Below, piece after piece: positions 1 to 6,891 of a DNA stretch of 7,586 nucleotides. Source of the stretch: Verrucomicrobiia bacterium (GTDB taxonomy: Bacteria; Verrucomicrobiota; Verrucomicrobiia; Limisphaerales; JAUIHU01); the NCBI GenBank assembly GCA_030432175.1, contig JAUIHU010000198.1, positions 1 to 7,586 of the forward strand, given 5' to 3'. The notes under the pieces were generated by a model that did not search any database, was not told the DNA's origin, and was given only the letters and a program-made list of their open reading frames with translations. Both the position numbers and the translations under genes were made by a program. Numbering within the stretch: position 1 is the first letter of the stretch; each line of letters starts with the position of its first letter.

Positions 1-2586
1 GCTGGAATTACTGGAGCTTACTTTACCCTGGGAGCCATCTGGTTGGATTTTAATTCGGATGGATGGCCAGATATTTATGCGGCAAATGATTATCTGGGAC
101 CAGATAGGCTCTATCTCAACCAAAAGGATGGGACATTCCAGAACGTGATTCACGATTATCTTCCGCACATTCCCTGGTCTTCTATGGGAATGCACCACGG
201 AGATCTCAATCGAGATGGATTAATTGATTTCATCGCTACCGACATGCTGGGCTCAACCCATTATCGCAGAAATGTGATGTTGGGTGAATCCAGTCGCATG
301 GAATGGTTCTTCGACTTTTCAAATCCTCCACAGTATTCGCGAAACGCGGTCTACCTGAACTCAGGAGCGAAAAAGTTTTATGAAATCTCCTGGCTGATCG
401 GGATGCAATCAACTGACTGGACCTGGGCTCCGTTGGTGGAAGATTTTGATGGCGACGGTTGGGAAGACGTTTTGTTTACCAACGGAATGTTGAGAGACGT
501 TCAGCATACAGATCTTGGATCGTATGCAGATCGCACGTTCGGTGGAGGATCGCGAGCCTGGGCTGAATTCTGGTCCAAGCAGAATATGCTCAAAGAAACC
601 AATATCGCCTTTAGAAACCTTGGGAACCTGGAATTTGAACGAATGGAGCAGCAATGGGGACTGGATTTGAAGGGGGTGTCTTTTGCATCGGCTGCAGCTG
701 ATCTGGACCGAGATGGTGATCCGGACCTCATACAAGTCCATGCCGACCGACCTGTTTCGATTTATGAAAATCAATCGAAGGCCACCAATCGCCTGGTTAT
801 TGAGCTTAAGGGAGTTGAATCCAATACAGCCGGCTTTGGATCTTTCGTGAAAATTGAACATGCGAGCGGTTCACAGACAAAATATCTGACACAAGCCCGA
901 GGTTGGCTGACAGGAGGTCATAATGAATTGCATTTTGGACTGGGTGTGGACCAAGTAGTGGAAAAACTTCAAGTCATTTGGCCAGGAGGAGCTCAACAAG
1001 TACTGACAGATATTCCAGCCAATCATTTCGTAAAAATTTCCCAATCGGAAGTTGGTGATGAAGTGAGAATAGCGAACCCAAAACCCCTTGTTCCGTGGTT
1101 TAAACCAGCATCGGGATTTTCAACTCCAACTCATTATCCATCACAAATGGGAGCCATGCCTGAGCAGCCCTTGGCCAGTCACAAGCGACTGCAGGGAATG
1201 GTGGCGACTGCGTGGACAGACTTTAATCAGGATGGCTTGATGGATGTGTTTATTGGCGGTGGTTTCGGAGTCAGTGGCCGCATCGAACTACAAAATCGCG
1301 ACGGATCATTCAAGACACTGAACCTTGCAGCGTTTGAAACCAACAAAAACATGGCCGACACTGGCGCCGTTTTTCATGATTGGAATCAAGACGGACATCC
1401 TGATCTGTTTATAGCTAGATATGCCTTAAGACCCACAACAAATCCAAGGAGCGCCGGGCATGAAATGTTTTTTTCTGATGGAAATGGAGGTTTCCGTCAG
1501 GATCTGTCAGTAGATTTGCCAGCAAGCCTGACACAAGCCAATGGTTTGGTTGTTGGGGACGTAGATCAGGACGGTGACCTGGATCTCTATATTCCAGGAT
1601 CCTCAATACTTGGTAAATTCCCAATCTCCGCCCCGAGTTATCTTTGGTTTTGGGAACAAGATCGATTCATTGACAAAACACCTGAAATTTTTAAATCACT
1701 TGGGATCGTGCAGGATGCAGCCTGGGCTGACATGGATCAAGATCAGCGATTGGATTTAGTAACTGTTGAAGCCTTTGGGTCCATGCGAATATTCCTGAAC
1801 AAACCGGCTGGTTGGATAGAAGCTCCCGATATCAGCGGATTGGGAGAATTAAAAAGTTGGTGGCGAAGTATTGCCGTAGATGACTTGGATAGCGATGGGG
1901 ATTTAGATATTGTGGTTGGTTCAATAGGAAGAAACAGTCGCTACCAAGCTGACAAAAACTCTATTCAGGCTTTGCTCTATGGAAACCTTGGAGCCCAGAA
2001 ACGCCATCTGGCGCTGGAAGCATATCAGGAAGGCTCGTCACTTTATCTGCATTCCGGATTTGAAAAAGTTTCACAGGTATTACCTGGATTGCGTGGGAAA
2101 TTTAAAAATTTTCATCAATGGTCCTTGGCAAACATACAGCAAATATTTGATCCGGAAGAAATCAAAACACTCCAGGTCAAAATATGGAATTCAATGGACT
2201 CCGGAATTTGGGAACAAACAGAGCCGCTTAAATTTCAGTTTCGTTCCTTACCCCCATTGGCTCAAGCAGGTCCAGTCAATGACATAGTGATCGAAGATTT
2301 TAATCAAGACGGACATTTAGATTTGGCTCTGGCTCAGAACGACATGACATCGATACCCGCTAACCATCGAATGGATGGAGCCCTGAGTCTGATACTTCAA
2401 GGGACTGGGGAGATCCAAAAGTTCGAGGCATTAAATTCAGCTGCAAGTGGGGTGGTCATTCCTGGAGAAGCGAGGGCGATATCCTGGATGGATTTGGATA
2501 CAGACGGGCAGAAGGAACTCATTTTTCTGTTGAGGGAACAACAAATTGAGATTTATGAATCAGAGTCAGGGACTCCATTGGATTGA
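1..2586 (+). CDS. CRTAC1-like FG-GAP/VCBS repeat protein with ASPIC/UnbV domain (5' end outside window)
   Basis: The frame is open from base 1 and ends at TGA 2584-2586, giving 861 visible residues. The in-frame TTG at 43 is not a credible start, because the sequence before it (GAYFTLGAIWLDFNSDG) already belongs to a repeat. Eleven Asp-rich loops of the DxNxDGxxD type, the calcium-binding signature of FG-GAP/VCBS repeats, lie at visible residues 16, 68, 148, 234, 407, 460, 520, 577, 628, 766 and 831. An ASPIC/UnbV domain (about 263-347; RGWLTGGHNELHFGLG, then VIWPGG) separates two repeat blocks. This order matches the roughly 1,100-residue CRTAC1-like proteins common in Bacteroidota and Verrucomicrobiota. 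Each block probably folds as a beta-propeller, and the protein is probably exported, but the N-terminus is not visible. The loop at 577 (DMDQDQRLD) lacks the usual Gly and the last (DLDTDGQKE) ends in Glu, so both may bind calcium poorly. No C-terminal anchor or sorting signal is seen. The biochemical role of the family is largely unknown. The 3' end overlaps the convergent AraC gene. Confidence 0.93.
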   Translation, partial: AGITGAYFTLGAIWLDFNSDGWPDIYAANDYLGPDRLYLNQKDGTFQNVIHDYLPHIPWSSMGMHHGDLNRDGLIDFIATDMLGSTHYRRNVMLGESSRMEWFFDFSNPPQYSRNAVYLNSGAKKFYEISWLIGMQSTDWTWAPLVEDFDGDGWEDVLFTNGMLRDVQHTDLGSYADRTFGGGSRAWAEFWSKQNMLKETNIAFRNLGNLEFERMEQQWGLDLKGVSFASAAADLDRDGDPDLIQVHADRPVSIYENQSKATNRLVIELKGVESNTAGFGSFVKIEHASGSQTKYLTQARGWLTGGHNELHFGLGVDQVVEKLQVIWPGGAQQVLTDIPANHFVKISQSEVGDEVRIANPKPLVPWFKPASGFSTPTHYPSQMGAMPEQPLASHKRLQGMVATAWTDFNQDGLMDVFIGGGFGVSGRIELQNRDGSFKTLNLAAFETNKNMADTGAVFHDWNQDGHPDLFIARYALRPTTNPRSAGHEMFFSDGNGGFRQDLSVDLPASLTQANGLVVGDVDQDGDLDLYIPGSSILGKFPISAPSYLWFWEQDRFIDKTPEIFKSLGIVQDAAWADMDQDQRLDLVTVEAFGSMRIFLNKPAGWIEAPDISGLGELKSWWRSIAVDDLDSDGDLDIVVGSIGRNSRYQADKNSIQALLYGNLGAQKRHLALEAYQEGSSLYLHSGFEKVSQVLPGLRGKFKNFHQWSLANIQQIFDPEEIKTLQVKIWNSMDSGIWEQTEPLKFQFRSLPPLAQAGPVNDIVIEDFNQDGHLDLALAQNDMTSIPANHRMDGALSLILQGTGEIQKFEALNSAASGVVIPGEARAISWMDLDTDGQKELIFLLREQQIEIYESESGTPLD
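787..1041 (+). other. ASPIC/UnbV domain within the CRTAC1-like protein
   Basis: This segment encodes the ASPIC/UnbV module that usually follows FG-GAP repeats in CRTAC1-like proteins. It begins at RLVIELKGVESNTAGFGS, runs through the conserved Gly-rich core (TQARGWLTGGHNELHFGLG) and ends at the LQVIWPGGAQQVLTDI strand with the characteristic WPGG turn. In most family members the domain is C-terminal. Here a further 500 or so residues with seven more Asp-rich loops follow it, which places the protein in the long, double-propeller subgroup. Confidence 0.88.
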
Positions 2587-3320
2587 TGTTCCTTGCGATA
2601 CTGTAAAGGAGTAACTCCCATATGTTGTCGGAACTGCAGGGTGAAAGAACTTTGATCATAGAAGCCCAAAGAAACCGCGATGTTCAGGATGGGTTCTTCC
2701 CCTCGCGTTAGAAGCTCGCAAGCCGTTTTTATTCTCAACTTGGTGATGAACTCGCGAGGACTCATTTTCAAAGTTTCGTTGAATCGGCGCTCCAGTTGCC
2801 TGATCGACATTTTGGCCATTGAGGCGACATCTTTGATTGAAATGGAGTCGCGGAAATGCTCACGGATATAATGGATTGCAGGCTCTATCTGAAGGTAGGG
2901 CTGGATGAACTTCCGGTCGTATTGATAGTTTTGAGCAGTTCCCATTAGTCCAAGGATGTTGCCTTGTTTATCGCGCACTGGGAGCTTGTTAGTCAGGTAC
3001 CAGCCAGGTAAGCCGTCCGGGTTCACAAAGAGTTCAACAATGTGTAATTTAGGTTTGCCGTGAGTTAAGACCCAATCATCATCCTCACGGAAATGTTCTG
3101 CCAGCGATTTGGGAAACAGTTCGTAATCCGTCTTACCAATAACTTCAGATTCACTCCTCACACCAACACGTTCCAAAAAAGAGCTATTGGCGCAAACGAT
3201 TTCAAAATTTCGATTTTTCGCAAAGAAAGAGATACCAGGCAGGTGTTCAAAAAGCTGATAGAAAGGAGTGTCCGCTGCCATCAGTTCAATGAATTTCAGT
3301 TTTTTATTCATTGGGCTCAT
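2553..3320 (-). CDS. PAS domain-containing AraC/XylS family transcriptional regulator
   Basis: A 255-residue protein with ATG at 3318-3320 and TAA at 2553-2555; Met4 (3309-3311) is a possible alternative start. No clear Shine-Dalgarno sequence precedes either. Residues about 22-133 form a PAS-type sensory domain: FEHLPGISFFAKNRNFEIVCAN opens the fold, VIGKTDYELFP follows, and GLMGTAQNYQ ends it. Residues about 145-243 form the double helix-turn-helix domain. The first helix-turn-helix is around SIKDVASMAKMSIRQLERRF (161-180). The second has the AraC signature: ILNIAVSLGFYDQSSF, QFRQHMGVTP and YR (about 211-242). It is a DNA-binding regulator whose PAS domain probably senses a small molecule or redox state; the ligand is not deducible. 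It is divergent from the LamG gene across 413 bp, which makes that gene the likeliest target besides its own promoter (inference). The 3' end overlaps the upstream + strand gene by 34 bp. The family call is firm. Confidence 0.95.
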   Translation of the reverse strand: MSPMNKKLKFIELMAADTPFYQLFEHLPGISFFAKNRNFEIVCANSSFLERVGVRSESEVIGKTDYELFPKSLAEHFREDDDWVLTHGKPKLHIVELFVNPDGLPGWYLTNKLPVRDKQGNILGLMGTAQNYQYDRKFIQPYLQIEPAIHYIREHFRDSISIKDVASMAKMSIRQLERRFNETLKMSPREFITKLRIKTACELLTRGEEPILNIAVSLGFYDQSSFTLQFRQHMGVTPLQYRKEHQSNGVPDSDS

Positions 3321-3447
3321 TATCTGATTCTAAATTTATTGCGCGTTTGGCGGCGCAGACTCGGATCTCTTTCAGACTAGCTCAATTTACTTGGCAATGC
3401 AGGCGGCTAAAACCTGGGAACTTCGGACATGCCTGCAGATATTGACG

Positions 3448-3469
3448 CTGAAATCCAATTGAATTTCAG
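3448..3469. promoter_or_regulatory. 22-bp imperfect palindrome, candidate operator
   Basis: The arms CTGAAAT and ATTTCAG are perfect inverted copies around a CCAATTGA core. Ten of the eleven base pairs of the dyad match; the only mismatch is C3455 against A3462. It sits 16 bp upstream of the best + strand -35 candidate and about 130 bp from the start of the AraC gene. A dyad of this length in a divergent regulator/target spacer is a plausible protein-binding site. AraC proteins more often bind direct repeats, so a different regulator is also possible. Confidence 0.4.
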
Positions 3470-3485
3470 AAATAGAGCCATGTTT

Positions 3486-3515
3486 TTGACTGTTTTCGTA
3501 CGATAAGGTTAAAAT
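3486..3515 (+). promoter_or_regulatory. Candidate sigma70-type promoter for the LamG gene
   Basis: TTGACT (3486-3491) and TAAAAT (3510-3515) each match the sigma70 consensus at five of six positions and are 18 bp apart. Transcription would begin near 3522 and leave a leader of about 210 nt before the ATG at 3734. The spacer contains the palindrome TCGTACGA. It is the best box pair seen in the intergenic region, but it was found by eye, and a closer, weaker promoter cannot be excluded. Confidence 0.4.
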
Positions 3516-3733
3516 AATGTCGTAAATCTCATAAAAATCGTCGGACACACACAATACTAAAACTGTTCTCTCAGTTATTTTGCCGTCAGATTCCGAAACA
3601 TCGCGTGGAACAAGTGGCGGCTGTTAAGGCTCAAGTATTCTCCCAAATCAGAATGCTATGAGTCTTGCAGAATCGTCTTTACCCAAAATTCTCGATGTTT
3701 CTGGATATCCATTTTTGACCCAAATCAAGAATT

Positions 3734-6724
3734 ATGATGAACAAAAGAACACAATACAGACTTCTGGGAAGTTTGGCGATAGTAGGTTTGACCGGCTACA
3801 CCGCCCTCGGAGATCTGAAGCATCGATACTCGTTTGACGAAACGGGTGGAACAACAGTCGCCGACTCAGTCAGCGGCGCGAATGGAACATTGGTCAACAC
3901 GACCGGACTCTCTGCTTTCAGTGAAGGACAACTCACACTGGGAAATGATGGAACTCAAACATCCAATAGTGGACTCGGAGATTACGTTGATTTACCAAAC
4001 GGCCTGATCAGTGACCTCGTTACAGACGGGACTCCCACAGCATTCACCATTGAAGCCTGGTTCACCTGGAACCAGGTCACCGACTGGCAACGACTCTGGG
4101 ACATTGGGACCTCCGTTGGAGGTGAAGATGTTTCCGACAGTGGTGATCTAACAGCTCAGATTTTTGCCACTCCACAAGCCGGTGGCGGTGGTGTGCGCAC
4201 TGCCTGGCGTGGTCAGGGATTGGGAGAAGCCAGTCTGACCAGCCAACCCTCCTCACCCACAGGAGAAGAGCAACATATTGCATTCGTCTGGGATGAGAAT
4301 GATACCAGCGCCCGGATGTATTTGAATGGAGCATTGGTCGGTCAAAACACTGCAACTGCTATTACCATTCAGGAAAATTTCGCGGGTAATGATGTCAATG
4401 TCTGGCTGGGAAGATCCCAATGGAATGACACGCTTTACATTGGAAGCTACAATGAGTTTAGAATTCATGACAACGCATTAAATCCATTGGAAGTGGCCGG
4501 TAGTTTTCTGGGCGGAGCAGATTCTACTGAAGGTGGAGATCTGGGAGAGTTGGTTTCGCTCAATGCCGGTTTCGCAGCGCCAGCCATCTTGATTGGTGAA
4601 AACACGACGGTGACCGCTGTTGCCGATTTTGAATCTTTCACGGGTTTAAATGTGGCCCCACTTTCCACTTATTCTTCAGATGATGAGAGCATTGCCACGG
4701 TAAATGCTAATGGAATTGTGACAGGTGTCAGTGAAGGCACAGCAAATATCACTGTTGACTACAACGGAACCACAGCTACTGCCAGCATCGAAATCCAAAA
4801 CCCTCCGGTTCCGGAAGCGGTTCTGGCACACCGATATGATTTTAGCGAAGAGATCGGAGCCACTACGTTGAATGACCTCGTGGGAGATGCTGATGGTGAT
4901 GCTATCAATCTTCAGTTTGACGGAAATGGTCGCGCTTTTTTCAATGGAGCCAGTCAGGGTTATGTTGATTTGCCCAATGGCATTATTTCCTCTAAACAAA
5001 ACGTTACGATTGAAGCCTGGGCGTCATACGATCCTGCCGGAGGCGCCTGGCAACGACTTTTTGATTTTGGAACAACAACGCTAGGCGAAGATCCAGATCC
5101 AGCAGTTGAAGGTGGATATTCCGGAGCTGAATCGTTTTTCTTTGCGCCTCGTCAGGGAGCGATTACAGCCGCCAACGGAGGTCGTTTTGCTTTCGATCCG
5201 AGTGGTGGAGAAAACCCTCAGATAAACCCTCCAGCCAGCGCAGCGGCTCCTATTGGGGAGGAATTCCATATGGTCGCTATTTACAATTATGATCAACGAT
5301 CTGCATCTATTTGGATCAATGGAATCCAAATTGGCGAAGCTCCAGTTCTGGCTGAAAGACCATTGTCTGAACTGGATGACGTCAACAACTGGTTGGGACG
5401 TTCACAGTGGAGCGGTGATGCTTTTGCAACGGCTGATTTCAATGAGTTCCGTATTTACGAAGGTGTCCTGAATCCCGTCCAGATCGCCATCAACAATAGT
5501 GTTGGACCTGACACATTGATCGATAATCCGGGTGAACTTCAATCTGTTTCGCTGAGCGCCGAATCGACTTCTGTAGTGGCAGGCGGACAACCAGCAAGTC
5601 TATCACTTCTGGGAGATTTTGACGCCGCATCAAGCGTGGATGTTTCCAGTTTTGAAGGCGCATTTGTCACTAGTTCAGATGACTCTGTAGTCGAAATTCT
5701 GAACAATCCTCTGCGCATCTATGCCGTTGGCCCAGGAACTGCAGAAATTTCAGGTGGATTGAATGATTTGTCTGCAGATCCAATTACTATCACCGTTACA
5801 GCTCCTGCCTCGACTCCGGTTCTGGATAATCGTTACTCATTCAACGGGAATGCTGATGATTCAGTGGGACCGTTAAACGGAACCCTGATTGGAACTGGAT
5901 CCATTGGTGATGGAAAAGCCAATTTTGACGGAGCCAGTTACATTGATCTGCCTGACTTTTTGTTCAGTGACTACTATTTCCAGGTGGATGAAAATCCAGC
6001 GATCACATTCGAAATTTTCGGAACCTGGGGTGGTGGTGCAGCCTGGCAGCGTATGCTTGACTTTGGTTCCAACGACCTGGGTGTCGAAGGTCCGGATGTT
6101 GGCCCCGACGCTTATGGCGCGGTGGACACAGTGTTCCTCACACCAAGCAGTGGAGGAGGGTTGTTACAATTCACATTTAACAATGGTCAGGGCACAGACG
6201 TATTTATGACTGGTGAAGGTTTAGTTGAAGGAGAGCCTTTCCACGTCGTTGTTGTCTTTGATCCTTCGCAAGGAGTGATGCGTCTTTATCGCAATGGGGT
6301 ACGGCAGGCGGTTGCCAATGTCCCGACCGACGCGCTCTTTGCGATTAACGACCTCAACGCATGGGTTGGCCGCTCTAACTACAGCGCTGATCCTTTTTAT
6401 AATGGTACAATTTCAGAACTGCGCATCTGGCGTGGAGCTTTGTTGGACGCCGATATAGCAAAGCAGGCAGTGTGTGGACCTGACGAACTCGATTGTGAGA
6501 TCGTAACTGAAGTTCCTCCACTGAGTATCAGTCTGGACAGCGGATCTGTTGTTCTGAGCTGGGACTCTGACGCGGCTGGTATTGTTCTGGAAGCTTCAAA
6601 TAGTGTTGGAACTGACGCTGACTGGAGTCCTGTTAGCGGCGCTCCGGATGTAAATGCAGGAACATCCAGTGTCACCGTGACCCCTGAAGGCGCTCAGTTC
6701 TTCCGTTTGCGAAGCGGAAACTAA
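3734..6724 (+). CDS. Exported protein with three LamG-like (concanavalin A-like) modules and Big2-like linkers
   Basis: A 996-residue protein; ATG 3734, stop TAA 6722-6724. A second ATG follows directly at 3737, and only a weak AAGA precedes the start. Residues 1-26 are a Sec signal peptide: basic NKRTQYR, hydrophobic LLGSLAIVGLTGYTALG, likely cleavage after ALG (26). Three LamG/laminin-G_3 jelly-roll modules follow at about 28-259, 365-587 and 698-912. Each opens with (H/N)RYxF and carries YxDLP, WQRxxDxG, an NGxxxG-type strand, a WxGRS motif and a closing E(F/L)RI strand. A Big2-type Ig fold (about 272-355; DDESIATVNANGIVTGVSEG) joins modules 1 and 2, and a more divergent one (about 601-689) joins 2 and 3. 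Residues about 929-996 are a beta-rich tail ending FFRLRSGN, a style familiar from verrucomicrobial exported proteins. No catalytic domain, transmembrane anchor or PEP-CTERM is visible. Its likely role is glycan or surface binding (inference from fold). The only cysteines are C914 and C921. A GC-rich terminator hairpin follows. Confidence 0.92.
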   Translation: MMNKRTQYRLLGSLAIVGLTGYTALGDLKHRYSFDETGGTTVADSVSGANGTLVNTTGLSAFSEGQLTLGNDGTQTSNSGLGDYVDLPNGLISDLVTDGTPTAFTIEAWFTWNQVTDWQRLWDIGTSVGGEDVSDSGDLTAQIFATPQAGGGGVRTAWRGQGLGEASLTSQPSSPTGEEQHIAFVWDENDTSARMYLNGALVGQNTATAITIQENFAGNDVNVWLGRSQWNDTLYIGSYNEFRIHDNALNPLEVAGSFLGGADSTEGGDLGELVSLNAGFAAPAILIGENTTVTAVADFESFTGLNVAPLSTYSSDDESIATVNANGIVTGVSEGTANITVDYNGTTATASIEIQNPPVPEAVLAHRYDFSEEIGATTLNDLVGDADGDAINLQFDGNGRAFFNGASQGYVDLPNGIISSKQNVTIEAWASYDPAGGAWQRLFDFGTTTLGEDPDPAVEGGYSGAESFFFAPRQGAITAANGGRFAFDPSGGENPQINPPASAAAPIGEEFHMVAIYNYDQRSASIWINGIQIGEAPVLAERPLSELDDVNNWLGRSQWSGDAFATADFNEFRIYEGVLNPVQIAINNSVGPDTLIDNPGELQSVSLSAESTSVVAGGQPASLSLLGDFDAASSVDVSSFEGAFVTSSDDSVVEILNNPLRIYAVGPGTAEISGGLNDLSADPITITVTAPASTPVLDNRYSFNGNADDSVGPLNGTLIGTGSIGDGKANFDGASYIDLPDFLFSDYYFQVDENPAITFEIFGTWGGGAAWQRMLDFGSNDLGVEGPDVGPDAYGAVDTVFLTPSSGGGLLQFTFNNGQGTDVFMTGEGLVEGEPFHVVVVFDPSQGVMRLYRNGVRQAVANVPTDALFAINDLNAWVGRSNYSADPFYNGTISELRIWRGALLDADIAKQAVCGPDELDCEIVTEVPPLSISLDSGSVVLSWDSDAAGIVLEASNSVGTDADWSPVSGAPDVNAGTSSVTVTPEGAQFFRLRSGN
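3815..6469 (+). repeat. Three tandem diverged LamG module repeats (protein-level)
   Basis: The three modules lie at about 3815-4510, 4826-5494 and 5825-6469. Modules 1 and 2 still share exact DNA words at equivalent places: ATTGAAGCCTGG (4049-4060 and 5009-5020, encoding IEAW) and TGGCAACGACT (4085-4095 and 5048-5058, encoding WQRL). Both also have WLGRSQW and EFRI followed by LNP. Module 3 differs more: IDLP, FEIFGTW, WQRML, WVGRSNY, ELRIW. The order suggests internal duplication, with 1 and 2 closer to each other than to 3. Confidence 0.75.
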
Positions 6725-6765
6725 TAAAGTTCATCATAATCAGTTATTAGTGCATAGCGCATCAT

Positions 6766-6803
6766 GGATCGGGGCGGGTAGTTATGGATCCCCGCCCCGA
6801 TTC
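6766..6803 (+). terminator. GC-rich hairpin, likely terminator of the LamG gene
   Basis: A perfect 11-bp inverted repeat (ATCGGGGCGGG at 6768-6778 and CCCGCCCCGAT at 6791-6801) extends by one G-T and one G-C pair to 13 bp, with a 12-nt loop. It begins 41 nt after the LamG stop codon. The sequence after the stem (CATTTCTG) is only modestly T-rich, so it is not a textbook intrinsic terminator. The stem strength and position still make termination or 3'-end protection the best explanation. No gene on the opposite strand ends here. Confidence 0.75.
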
Positions 6804-6891
6804 CATTTCTGACAAATTTAGTCAAGTTGCTTCAGGCAGTTTTGCTCAACTTAAAAGATCCGTAATTAAACCGTCTACTCCCGAGACCCAA

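Larger units (their letters stand above)
3321..3733. promoter_or_regulatory. Divergent intergenic control region between araC-type gene and LamG gene
   Basis: This 413-bp stretch has no convincing gene. It must carry the promoters for the leftward regulator gene and the rightward LamG gene. Visible elements are a 22-bp imperfect palindrome (3448-3469), a sigma70-like promoter candidate on the + strand (3486-3515), an 8-bp perfect palindrome TCGTACGA (3496-3503) inside that promoter's spacer, and three CCCAAA copies close to the LamG start. No strong leftward promoter could be picked out by eye. Short reading frames here look like chance (for example 3480-3506, 8 codons). Confidence 0.7.

Noticed and set aside
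43..45. TTG as a start codon for the FG-GAP gene.
   Set aside because: The frame is open to base 1 and the preceding residues fit the FG-GAP repeat, so the true start is upstream of the window.
409..861. Long - strand reading frames inside the FG-GAP gene.
   Set aside because: They lie opposite a clearly conserved protein, show no domain or signal, and look like shadows of the real frame.
3398..3437. Inverted repeat TGCAGGC/GCCTGCA in the AraC gene leader.
   Set aside because: The arms are only 7 bp with a 26-nt loop and no other support; it could easily be chance.
3658..3837. A 59-codon + strand reading frame overlapping the start of the LamG gene in another frame.
   Set aside because: It has no ribosome binding site and no recognisable domain, and it overlaps the region encoding a clear signal peptide. 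Chance is the simplest explanation.
6827..6868. Possible promoter boxes for the pseudopilin (TTGCTT or TTGCTC with TAAAAG or TAATTA).
   Set aside because: The spacings (19 and 15 bp) and the -10 matches are poor. A promoter is expected in this spacer, but I cannot place it.
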